Shown in pieces: positions 8,212 to 15,038 of a stretch of DNA of 16,927 nucleotides (the stretch's first letter is position 1; each line of letters starts with the position of its first letter). The DNA is from JAJPJX01 sp964568355. Its GTDB lineage: Bacteria > Acidobacteriota > Terriglobia > Bryobacterales > Bryobacteraceae. Made by a program: the position numbers and the translations under genes. Location of the stretch: assembly GCA_964568355.1 (NCBI GenBank), contig CAZMRK010000570.1:1-16927 (forward strand), written 5' to 3'. Below the pieces are notes generated by a model. That model was not told the DNA's origin and searched no databases. It worked only from the letters and a program-made list of their open reading frames with translations.

Positions 8212-9092
8212 GCGGGCCGGCGACGCAGAAGATCCTGCAGCGAGCATTCTACGACTACGGGGATCGACAATATGAGCGGCTGGCGCGGCTTTCAGTGGCA
8301 CACCTGTATCGGCTGCGTCGGAGCAAGGCGTATCGCCGCGAGCGGATCGATTACCAGGGGACACGGCCGACGCCGGTGAGCATCGGAGAGCGACGGGCAC
8401 CGCGGCCGGAGGGGCGGCCCGGATATCTGCGGGTGGACACGGTGCATCAAGGGGACTTAGACGGAGCCAAGGGGGTGTATCATCTAAACGCGGTGGACGA
8501 AGTCACGCAATGGCAGATCGTCGGCGCGACGGCGCAGATCAGCGAGGCGTATTTGATCCCGGTGCTGGAGGCGATGCTGGAGCAGTTTCCGTTCCGCATC
8601 CACGGGTTTCACTCGGACAATGGGAGCGAATTCATCAATCACACGGTGGCCAAGCTGCTGAACAAACTGCTGATCGAGCAGACCAAATCGCGGCCGCGGC
8701 ACTCCAACGACAACGGGCTGGCGGAGGCGAAGAGCGGGGCGGTAGTGAGAAAACACATGGGGTACAACTACATCGCCGCGCCACACGCGGCGGCGATCGA
8801 AGCGTTCCATGAAGAGCACTTCAACCCGTATCTGAACTTCCACCGGCCGTGCGGAGTGCCCGAACAGAAGGTCAACGGGAAGGGCAAGGTGACGCGAGTG
8901 TATCGGTGGTACGCGACGCCGTGGGAGATCCTGCGGCAGTTGCCCGACTTGGCCAGGAAGCTGCGGCCGGGGGTGACGGTGGCGGAGTTGGAAGGGCGGG
9001 CGCGGCGCAAGAGCGACACCGCTGCGGCGGAAGAGATGCAAATGGCGAAACGCAAGCTGTTCGCCAGCTTTCTGAAGAAACGAAGCGCATGA
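8160..9092 (+). CDS. IS transposase, rve/DDE integrase catalytic part (frameshifted from its N-terminus)
   Basis: This 310-residue frame carries the complete integrase core. The acidic triad is D93 (in LRVDTVHQGD), D153 (in HSDNGSEF) and E189 (in NDNGLAEAKSG), with exactly 35 residues between the last two, so it is DD35E. Further family-like blocks are FNPYLNFHRPCG (221-232) and YRWYATPWEILRQLP (248-262). The ATG at 8160 lies inside the original protein; the true N-terminus is encoded in another frame at 7852-8148. Without its helix-turn-helix this product should not bind the IS ends normally, although it could be made by internal initiation. The protein shifts DNA segments by cut- or copy-and-paste strand transfer. 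I recognise the general rve integrase fold, but the IS family is not certain. Confidence 0.88.
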   Translation: MADIELLAAVDAAHEVLSGPATQKILQRAFYDYGDRQYERLARLSVAHLYRLRRSKAYRRERIDYQGTRPTPVSIGERRAPRPEGRPGYLRVDTVHQGDLDGAKGVYHLNAVDEVTQWQIVGATAQISEAYLIPVLEAMLEQFPFRIHGFHSDNGSEFINHTVAKLLNKLLIEQTKSRPRHSNDNGLAEAKSGAVVRKHMGYNYIAAPHAAAIEAFHEEHFNPYLNFHRPCGVPEQKVNGKGKVTRVYRWYATPWEILRQLPDLARKLRPGVTVAELEGRARRKSDTAAAEEMQMAKRKLFASFLKKRSA

Positions 9093-9111
9093 GGAGGGCC
9101 GTGGAAATGGC

Positions 9112-9166
9112 GGTCTATGGACGCGGAGGAAAACCAAAGGCAGGTTTCCCACCGCGCCCACAGACC
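9112..9166. repeat. palindrome 1 of the IS tail (24-bp arms, 7-nt loop)
   Basis: Arms 9112-9135 and 9143-9166 are reverse complements at 20 of 24 positions, around the loop AAAGGCA (9136-9142). Three of the four mismatches are A opposite C, as if left-arm G bases had mutated to A. The palindrome starts 19 bp after the transposase stop. Confidence 0.8.
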
Positions 9167-9167
9167 T

Positions 9168-9194
9168 TGGAAATCGCAAAAGGCGCGATTCCCA
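9168..9194. repeat. palindrome 2 of the IS tail (10-bp core, 7-nt loop)
   Basis: Arms 9168-9177 and 9185-9194 pair at 9 of 10 positions around the loop AAAAGGC (9178-9184). The outer part of the left arm has been lost or is shared with palindrome 1, while the right side continues to about 9206 as CCCACATTCCCACGG. That extension can instead pair with the left arm of palindrome 3. Confidence 0.7.
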
Positions 9195-9214
9195 CATTCC
9201 CACGGCCCCGGCGA

Positions 9215-9263
9215 GCGGTGGGAATGTGGAAATCCAAAAGCAGGATTCCCACTTTCCCACCGC
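9215..9263. repeat. palindrome 3 of the IS tail (21-bp arms, 7-nt loop)
   Basis: Arms 9215-9235 and 9243-9263 pair at 19 of 21 positions around the loop AAAAGCA (9236-9242). The arm sequence GTGGGAATGTGGAAATCC is closely related to those of palindromes 1 and 2, so the three form a degenerate tandem array. An alternative perfect 12-bp pairing exists between CCACATTCCCAC in the right side of palindrome 2 and GTGGGAATGTGG here. Confidence 0.82.
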
Positions 9264-9296
9264 GGCCTGTTTTCTCCTCTTCACAACCAGAGAAAG

Positions 9297-9336
9297 GAGC
9301 CTGGTGGCGGATCGCTCCGCTCCCGCCTCCAGGCTC
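9297..9336. repeat. hairpin next to the inner right-end repeat
   Basis: GAGCCTGGTGGCGG (9297-9310) and CCGCCTCCAGGCTC (9323-9336) form a 14-bp stem with one mismatch and a 12-nt loop. The right arm overlaps the inner right-end repeat. No T-run follows, so it is not a standard terminator, but it could block read-through or shape the transposase site. Confidence 0.65.
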
Positions 9337-9385
9337 ATCTTGCGTGAGAATCAAATCCGCTTTTCAGGCTCATTCTTCGATGACA
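9330..9385 (-). repeat. right end of the IS: inner and outer end repeats
   Basis: On the minus strand, TCTCACGCAAGATGAGCCTG lies at 9349-9330 and is 19 of 20 identical to the inner left repeat. A diverged outer copy ending in GAATGAGCCTG lies at 9385-9365. The 35-bp offset equals that of the left end. Shared ATGAGCCTG cores and similar spacer sequences make this an imperfect terminal inverted repeat of about 55 bp. Confidence 0.8.
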
Positions 9386-9443
9386 ATAGGCTCCGGCACA
9401 AAGTATGGAAAAGTCCATCTCATTGAGTTAACACTTTCTTCCG

Positions 9444-9496
9444 TGGCTCGGTGCGATGTCAACGCCAAATAGAAATGTCACATGGCCCGGTGCGAT
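9444..9496 (+). repeat. direct repeat pair TGGCYCGGTGCGAT, possible IS remnant or operator
   Basis: TGGCTCGGTGCGAT (9444-9457) and TGGCCCGGTGCGAT (9483-9496) match at 13 of 14 positions with a 39-bp offset. TGTCA also occurs twice between them (9457-9461 and 9476-9480), around an AAATAGAAA core. This style recalls the multiple short repeats at IS21-type ends, so it may be a leftover of a second IS. The position directly upstream of the TonB-receptor promoter equally allows a regulatory role. Confidence 0.45.
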
Positions 9497-9525
9497 TGAC
9501 GGAGTGAGGCAAGGTGGCGTATCCT
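9496..9525 (+). promoter_or_regulatory. sigma-70-like promoter for the TonB receptor, giving a near-leaderless mRNA
   Basis: TTGACG (9496-9501) and TATCCT (9520-9525) are separated by 18 bp. Transcription would begin around 9531-9533, immediately before the ATG at 9534. The only purine-rich stretch, AAGGTGG, is about 17 nt upstream of the ATG and too far away to serve as a ribosome site. A leaderless or near-leaderless transcript is therefore the simplest reading. Confidence 0.5.
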
Positions 9526-9533
9526 AGTGCGCC

Positions 9534-12500
9534 ATGCGGGTCACCATAACAGCGTGTTTGGCGCTGATCGCTGTTTCCTTACCAGTATTCGCCCAGCGCA
9601 CTACTTCCAGCATATCGGGCACAGTCACTGATCCGAGTGGCGCCGTCACGCCTGATGCGCAGGTGCAGGCAACCAACGTCTCCACTGGCGCATCCACGCG
9701 GGCATCGTCGAATGCCGACGGCTTCTACGTTTTGAGCAATCTGGCCCCGGGGAACTACCGCCTGCGCGTCGAGAAGACCGGGTTTCAGGTGTCTCAGCAG
9801 GATGGGATCGTGCTTCAGGTGGACCGTCCGGTCACGCTGAATGTCACACTCCAGGTGGGCGCCTCGACCCAAACGGTAACGGTCTCGGCCGATGTGGATC
9901 AGGTGAATCTGCGCTCCCAGACCGTAAGCTATCAGGTGACGCCCGAGATGGCGCGCGAATTGCCGCTCAACGGCCGCAACATTTTGCAACTAATGAGCCT
10001 GGCTCCGGACGCGGGTCCGACATCCTCTTCCGGCTACCAGCAGGGCGCTTCGCGGCCGGAAAATGCCAACGCCTACAGCGGGGCCAGCGGAGGCCGCGGC
10101 GATTCGACCACCTTTTACCTGGACGGCGGACTCAACGAGGACGCGCTCACGGAGGTGGCCAACATTTTCCCGAACCCCGATGCGATCCAGGAATTCAGCT
10201 TCGAGACCAATAACTACAGTGCCAAGTTCGGAGGCCGCGGCGGCGGCGTGATGAACGCTGTGACCAAGGGCGGCACCAACCAGTTGCACGGCTCGGCGTT
10301 TGAATTTGTCCGGAACGGCAAGTTGAACGCAAGGAATTTCTTCGCGCCGACGCAGGATGGCTTGAAGCGAAACCAGTACGGCATGACGGTAGGCGGACCG
10401 ATTCAAAAAGACAAGTCGTTTTTCTTTTTCTCCTACCAGGGGACCAAACTGCGCGTGGCCCCCACGACGAACACGGCCACGACCCTCACCGAGGCCCAGC
10501 GGAACGGCGATTATTCGGCGATGAAGAAGCAGTTGGTCAATCCCGACGACGGCACTCCGTTTCCGAACAACCAGATTCCCCAATCGCTGATGGATCCGAT
10601 CGCCCAAAAGATTCTGGCGATGGTGCCGGTAGGCGCGCCGGGCACCGGGCTGGTGTTTTACCCATCGCGGACCGTGCAGAATGATTCGCAATACGTTGTG
10701 CGCGGCGATCATACGTTCAGCGACAAGCTGCGCGTCTACGCCAGCTACCTGTTCGACGAGCTGACGGCGCCCTCCACATCGATTCCGAACAATGTGCTGA
10801 CGGCCACAACGGATCAGCGCTGGCGCAGCCAGACCCTGGTCTTGAATACCACCTATACGATGCGGCCGAACCTGCTCACCAACTTCACGATTTCCATGAG
10901 CCGGCGCTTCAACGCCTATACAGGGCCTCCCGGATTTCCGGGATGGCCGGAGCTGGGCGCAAATGTTCCCAAAATGACCGACCAGGGGTCGAAGACCAGC
11001 TTGCGTCTCAGTATCTCGGGTTATTTCGGACCGGGTTGGAACGGCTACTACACCATTCCCTCTACCATCGGGAATGTGAGCGACCACTGGACCTGGATCA
11101 AGGGGAACCACTCCATCGAGTTCGGCGGTGAAGTGGAACATAGCAAGGTTGTGAAGAACCAGGATTTCCTGAGCGACGGCAACTATACTTTCAATGCCCA
11201 GCGCTCCGGCGACAACGGGCTCGACTTCCTGTTGGGCCGCCCCAGCGTTTTCTCGCAGCAAGAGCCGTTTTATATCGTTCCGGTTCGGACGCTGCCGGCG
11301 CTGTACGCCATGGACACCTGGAAGGTGAACCGCCGCCTCACCCTGTCACTGGGTGTCCGGTGGAATCCCTTTGTGCCGGTTAAAGAATCCGCGTATCATC
11401 AAGCCGGCCTGTTCGATCTCGGCTTGTACAACCAGGGAGTTCGCTCCAAACTTTATCCGAATACGCCGCCCGGATTGCTGGTTCAGGGAGATCCGGGAGT
11501 TCCCGACCGGGTCATGCCGGCAAACTATCACCTGTTCAATCCGCGCGTGGGGTTCGCCTTCGACCCTTTTGGCAAGGGCAAGACCAGCATTCGGGCCGGC
11601 TACGGCATGTATCAGGACCAGGCCACCGGGAACACCATCAACCCCAACTACAACCCGTTCACAATCCAGACCACCATCAATTTCCCATCCAGTACGGCGA
11701 ATCCTTACAACGGCCAGGTGAATCCGTTTCCGATCGCACGGCCGCATCCTTCCAACGTGACGTTTCCGCTACCGATGAGCGCCAATCCTTTCTCTTACGG
11801 AATGGCCGCACCGACGATCCAACAGTGGAACTTCACGATCGAGCAGCAGTTGCCGGCCTCCTCGCTGCTGCGCGTGGCATATGAAGGGCAGGCCGCCTAT
11901 CACCTGTTCGGGTCCGTGGAAGCCAACGCCGCGGTCTATGATCCGACGCTCTCGGCGAACGACAACCGCCGCAACGTCAACCAGCGCCGGCCTCTCGGAC
12001 AGTACTACCAGGGGCTTGCGCTGGGCAAGAATATCGGCACCTCCAGCTACAACGCGCTGGTGGTTTCGGTGGAAAAACGCATGTCGCACGGCTTCAGCGT
12101 GCTGGCCGGCTATCGCTGGTCCAAGTGCCTGAACGAGAGCGACAGCGCTTTCTTTGACGCCAACGCTTACACCTCACCGAATCCAAAGCTGGACCGTGGG
12201 CCCTGCAGCTACAACGTGCCCCATCAACTGCGGTTCTCCTACGGATGGGAGCTGCCCACGCCGCGAACGTTGGGTGCAGTCGGGCGGACCGTGCTCGGAG
12301 GCTGGCAGACCAACGGCATCCTCACGCTCCGCGACGGACTGCCGTACACGGTGACTTCGGGAATTGACAACTCCCTTACGGGAATCGGCAAGGACCGCGC
12401 GGACGTGGTCGGCAATCCCAAGCTGCCGGGCGACCGCAGCAAGGCCGCTCAGCTTGCGCAATGGTTCAGCACGGCGGCGTTTGTCTCAAATGCTCTGGGG

Positions 12501-12761
12501 ACCTATGGTACTTCCTCCCGCAACATGCTGGTGGGGCCGGGCATGGCCAACTTCGATGTAGCGGTGACCAAACAGTTCCCGCTGCCGTTCGGTCCTTTCG
12601 CCGAATCGCAGAAGCTGACATTCCGGGCGGAGTTCTTCAACGCCTTCAACCGCGCCAACTTCGCCAATCCTACTTCGTCGGTCATTTCGTCTACGTTCGG
12701 GCGCGTGGTGAGCGCGAGCGATCCGAGGATCATCCAACTGGGCATGAAATTCGCCTTTTGA
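9534..12761 (+). CDS. Oar-like TonB-dependent outer-membrane receptor
   Basis: This 1075-residue protein has a signal peptide (residues 1-20, ending VFAQ) and a carboxypeptidase-regulatory-like beta-sandwich at about 24-108 (SISGTVTDPSGAV, NADGFYVLSNLAPGNYRL). A plug region includes ELPLNGRN (142-149), FYLDGGLNED (194-203) and AVTKGGTNQLHGSAFEFVRN (242-261). A long beta-barrel ends in GMKFAF, whose terminal Phe fits the outer-membrane insertion signal. Length and layout match the large Oar/TonB receptors expanded in Solibacter-type Acidobacteria. It probably imports or binds a large ligand, most likely a glycan given the glycosidase that follows after 18 bp. No TonB box can be pinpointed with confidence. 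The protein looks intact. The start is the only good one, because it places the signal peptide at the N-terminus. Confidence 0.93.
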   Translation: MRVTITACLALIAVSLPVFAQRTTSSISGTVTDPSGAVTPDAQVQATNVSTGASTRASSNADGFYVLSNLAPGNYRLRVEKTGFQVSQQDGIVLQVDRPVTLNVTLQVGASTQTVTVSADVDQVNLRSQTVSYQVTPEMARELPLNGRNILQLMSLAPDAGPTSSSGYQQGASRPENANAYSGASGGRGDSTTFYLDGGLNEDALTEVANIFPNPDAIQEFSFETNNYSAKFGGRGGGVMNAVTKGGTNQLHGSAFEFVRNGKLNARNFFAPTQDGLKRNQYGMTVGGPIQKDKSFFFFSYQGTKLRVAPTTNTATTLTEAQRNGDYSAMKKQLVNPDDGTPFPNNQIPQSLMDPIAQKILAMVPVGAPGTGLVFYPSRTVQNDSQYVVRGDHTFSDKLRVYASYLFDELTAPSTSIPNNVLTATTDQRWRSQTLVLNTTYTMRPNLLTNFTISMSRRFNAYTGPPGFPGWPELGANVPKMTDQGSKTSLRLSISGYFGPGWNGYYTIPSTIGNVSDHWTWIKGNHSIEFGGEVEHSKVVKNQDFLSDGNYTFNAQRSGDNGLDFLLGRPSVFSQQEPFYIVPVRTLPALYAMDTWKVNRRLTLSLGVRWNPFVPVKESAYHQAGLFDLGLYNQGVRSKLYPNTPPGLLVQGDPGVPDRVMPANYHLFNPRVGFAFDPFGKGKTSIRAGYGMYQDQATGNTINPNYNPFTIQTTINFPSSTANPYNGQVNPFPIARPHPSNVTFPLPMSANPFSYGMAAPTIQQWNFTIEQQLPASSLLRVAYEGQAAYHLFGSVEANAAVYDPTLSANDNRRNVNQRRPLGQYYQGLALGKNIGTSSYNALVVSVEKRMSHGFSVLAGYRWSKCLNESDSAFFDANAYTSPNPKLDRGPCSYNVPHQLRFSYGWELPTPRTLGAVGRTVLGGWQTNGILTLRDGLPYTVTSGIDNSLTGIGKDRADVVGNPKLPGDRSKAAQLAQWFSTAAFVSNALGTYGTSSRNMLVGPGMANFDVAVTKQFPLPFGPFAESQKLTFRAEFFNAFNRANFANPTSSVISSTFGRVVSASDPRIIQLGMKFAF

Positions 12762-12779
12762 CACGGAGAAGACGGAGAC

Positions 12780-14093
12780 ATGAGTTCTTCGCGTCGTCGA
12801 GACGTTCTGAAAATGGTGGGGGCCGCCGCGCTGGGCGCATATTCGTCCGCTCGGGCGAGCGCGGCGGAACGGCCCGTACGCGTGGGCTTGGTTGGTGTTG
12901 GCAATCGCGGCACCAGCCACGTCCGCACACTCCTGGATGTCCCCGGGGTGGAACTCCCGGCTATCTGCGACATCAACGAAGAGAACCTGGGGCGGGCGCA
13001 GGGTATTGTCGAAAAAGCCGGGCGCTCCCGGCCCGAGGGATATTCCCGCGGGGTCGAAGACTTTCGCCGCATGGTACAGCGCGAGGACCTGGATGCCATT
13101 CTCACGGCGACCCCGTGGGAATGGCACACTCCCGTCTGCGTAGCGGCCATGAAAGCGGGCAAGTATGCCGCTACCGAGGTGCCGGCCGCGATTACGGTGG
13201 AAGAGTGCTGGGAGCTGGTGAATACTTCCGAACAGACGGGTAAACCCTGCATGATTCTGGAGAATGTCTGCTACTACCGGAACGTCATGATGGTGCTCAA
13301 CATGATCCGGCAGGGCGTTCTCGGCGAACTGGTGCATGCGGAAGGCGGATACCAGCACGATGTGCGCGCCGCCAAGATCAGTCCGACCGGTGAAATCAAA
13401 TGGCGCGGCATGCACTCGGTGAAGCGGAACGCGAACCTCTATCCCACCCACCCCATCGGGCCGATCGCCTGGTGGCTCGACATCAATCGCGGCGACCGGT
13501 TTACGTACCTGGTCTCGATGAGCAGCAAATCGCGCGGCATCAATCATTACGTTTCCAAACGATTCGGCGCGGAGCATCCGAATGCCAAGCGGGCGTACGC
13601 GCTGGGCGACGTGAACACGACTCTCATCCAGACCGCGCGAGGGCTTACCGTCACGCTGTATCACGACACGCAATCGCCGCGGCCGTACGACCTGATCCTG
13701 CGGGTGCAGGGGACCGAGGGCATTTACTCCGGGACGCTGGACAAGGTTTTCGTGGAAGGCCGGAGCCCGATGGCCGGCGCCCGCCGGAACACGCCTGTCT
13801 GGGAGGAGTTGAACGAATATTACGCCAAGTACGAACACCCCATCTGGAAGACATTGGGGCAGACGGCAAAGCAATATCCTCACGGGCCGGCGGATTATAT
13901 CGAGCTGGAGCAATTTGTCCAATCCGTGCGCAACCGGTCGCAGACACCGATCGATGTGTACGATTCGGCCACCTGGAGTGTGATTACTCCGCTTTCGGAG
14001 CGTTCGGTTGCGGGGAAAAGCGCGGCGATCGATTTTCCGGATTTCACGCGGGGCAAATGGCAATCGGCTAAACCGGTGGAGATTCGGGGGTAG
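12780..14093 (+). CDS. Gfo/Idh/MocA-fold glycosidase, GH109-like (alpha-N-acetylgalactosaminidase type)
   Basis: This 437-residue protein has a twin-arginine signal (SSRRRDVLKM at 3-12, hydrophobic to about 27), so it is exported folded with its cofactor. The Rossmann dinucleotide motif is VGLVGVGNRG (35-44). Blocks typical of GH109 rather than ordinary dehydrogenases are EVPAAITVEECWELVNTSE (133-151), MILENVCYYRN (158-168), LNMIRQGVLGELVHAEG (173-189) and NLYPTHPIGPIAWW (219-232), with INRGDRF next (235-241). GH109 enzymes cleave terminal alpha-N-acetylgalactosamine by an NAD-dependent oxidation-elimination mechanism. The substrate here is inferred from the family only. A GGAG at 12765-12768 lies 11 nt before the ATG, and a second at 12774-12777 is very close to it. 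The 18-bp gap after the TonB receptor implies co-transcription. A non-glycosidase Gfo/Idh/MocA oxidoreductase is the alternative. Confidence 0.85.
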   Translation: MSSSRRRDVLKMVGAAALGAYSSARASAAERPVRVGLVGVGNRGTSHVRTLLDVPGVELPAICDINEENLGRAQGIVEKAGRSRPEGYSRGVEDFRRMVQREDLDAILTATPWEWHTPVCVAAMKAGKYAATEVPAAITVEECWELVNTSEQTGKPCMILENVCYYRNVMMVLNMIRQGVLGELVHAEGGYQHDVRAAKISPTGEIKWRGMHSVKRNANLYPTHPIGPIAWWLDINRGDRFTYLVSMSSKSRGINHYVSKRFGAEHPNAKRAYALGDVNTTLIQTARGLTVTLYHDTQSPRPYDLILRVQGTEGIYSGTLDKVFVEGRSPMAGARRNTPVWEELNEYYAKYEHPIWKTLGQTAKQYPHGPADYIELEQFVQSVRNRSQTPIDVYDSATWSVITPLSERSVAGKSAAIDFPDFTRGKWQSAKPVEIRG

Positions 14094-14101
14094 GCGTCGA
14101 C

Positions 14102-14134
14102 GAGAGCGTCAACGCAGCACGCTGAAGCGCTCTC
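14102..14134. terminator. weak inverted repeat between convergent genes, possible terminator
   Basis: GAGAGCG (14102-14108) and CGCTCTC (14128-14134) are perfect reverse complements around a 19-nt loop, in the 53-bp gap between two converging genes. No T-run follows on either strand, so intrinsic termination is doubtful. It is simply the only structure seen where a terminator is expected. Confidence 0.25.
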
Positions 14135-14146
14135 CACGATGCAGGG

Positions 14147-14965
14147 TTAGTTGCTGACGGCTACGGTGACCTGGTCGGTGGTGGTTACTCCTCCAACCTG
14201 GATCTGAATGGGAATCCTGTCTCCGGTGGGGGTGCCGGCGGGAAGTTGAAGGTTGATCTGATTTACGCCGACAAACTGCGGAGAGAGTCCGGCAAATGTG
14301 ACCGTGGCGGGTGTGTTGCCGACCAGGACGGCAGGCGTGGTTACGGCGGTTCGCAGAGCATCCAGAGTGTTATGACCACTCGCGACCGTGGGAGTAACGG
14401 CTCCCAACCCGGTGGCGAGCAGGATCAAGCCTTGGGGATCGCCGATCTTCGCGGGACGCGTGGCTAAGCCCGGAATGGAGCCGGTGGGCGCACCGAGACT
14501 GCCATCGGAGTTAATCGCGATGGCCTGACCTATCCCGAACTGCACGGAGAAAATTCCTGGGCCGAATTGCGCTACCGGGACCGCGGCAGCAGGCGAAGAG
14601 ACACCGTTGCGCGTGACCACGACCTGGGCAGTACCAGATTGGGTGCTCACTTCCCAGGGCAACTGCGCGTTGATCTGGTCGCCGTTGGCGTCGCTATGGA
14701 ACACACCCACTAAAGGTGCCGGGGTGCCGTTGATCGTGACGCTGACATTGGCCAGCGAGGTGGAAAGCGGAATGGAATCGGCTGTAGCGCTCGTCGTTGC
14801 CAGATTGGACCCGAAGATCGAGATCAGAGCGCCTGGAGTAACCGCCTGACTTTTTGCGAAGCTTGCGCCATTGAGAACGCCGCCATCCGCAACGGTCGGG
14901 GTTTGCGCGTATATCGCGAACGCCATTCCTATGGCCAGGACCAGGGACCGGGTTGCCGCTACCAT
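14147..14965 (-). CDS. secreted stand-alone TIGR03437-domain protein
   Basis: This 272-residue protein has a signal peptide (about residues 1-20, ending AIYAQ). It is made almost entirely of the Solibacter-type TIGR03437 domain. Diagnostic stretches are GGVLNGASFAKSQAVTPG (28-45), SIFGSNLA (49-56), INAQLPWEV (97-105), ILLATGLGAVTP (180-191) and VGVNQINLQLPAG (232-244). In this lineage the domain usually sits at the C-terminus of much larger extracellular proteins, with two immunoglobulin/IPT-like halves. Its function is unknown, and surface attachment or adhesion is only a guess. A consensus GGAGG (14971-14975) lies 5 nt before the ATG and fixes the start. A TAGAAT box lies at 14983-14988, just upstream of the Shine-Dalgarno. 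It is convergent with the glycosidase gene. Confidence 0.88.
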   Translation of the reverse strand: MVAATRSLVLAIGMAFAIYAQTPTVADGGVLNGASFAKSQAVTPGALISIFGSNLATTSATADSIPLSTSLANVSVTINGTPAPLVGVFHSDANGDQINAQLPWEVSTQSGTAQVVVTRNGVSSPAAAVPVAQFGPGIFSVQFGIGQAIAINSDGSLGAPTGSIPGLATRPAKIGDPQGLILLATGLGAVTPTVASGHNTLDALRTAVTTPAVLVGNTPATVTFAGLSPQFVGVNQINLQLPAGTPTGDRIPIQIQVGGVTTTDQVTVAVSN

Positions 14966-15038
14966 CGAATCCTCCGCACCCCATTCTAAACACAGAGATC
15001 CGCATCGCGGAGCAGGACAGGCAAAGAATTTACTCGTG

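Larger units (their letters stand above)
7770..9385 (+). mobile_element. insertion sequence, about 1.6 kb, DD35E transposase, two-site inverted ends
   Basis: The element is defined by matching ends that each carry two copies of a repeat related to TCTCACRCAAGATGAGCCTG, in opposite orientation at the two ends. It encloses a transposase with a DD35E triad. The outermost bases pair as TGTC at the left and GACA at the right, giving TG/CA tips like those of retroviral-integrase-type IS elements. The right third, downstream of the transposase, is non-coding and rich in palindromes. I found no target-site duplication directly flanking these tips, so the exact edges may be off by a few bases, or the duplication has decayed. 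The transposase is frameshifted, so this copy is probably inactive on its own. I cannot assign the IS family with certainty. Confidence 0.8.

Noticed and set aside
9112..9263. CRISPR-like reading of the repeated palindromes
   Set aside because: The units are imperfect palindromes without constant repeat length or unique spacers, and no cas gene is nearby.
9115..9354. Short overlapping ORFs on both strands of the IS tail
   Set aside because: They translate the palindrome array, giving repetitive peptides, and frames are open on both strands because the sequence is self-complementary.
7754..9398. Similar flanks AGGCTTCCGGAG (left) and AGGCTCCGGCA (right) as a target-site duplication
   Set aside because: They are imperfect and not directly adjacent to the inferred tips; probably chance GC-rich similarity.
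9990..11261. 423-codon minus-strand frame inside the TonB receptor
   Set aside because: Antisense to a clearly conserved receptor plug and barrel; no recognisable motif and no ribosome site.
12486..14063. 525-codon open frame on the minus strand
   Set aside because: It runs antisense across the TonB receptor end and the whole glycosidase gene, is Arg/His/Pro-rich, and resembles no family. It is a GC-driven shadow of two well-recognised genes.
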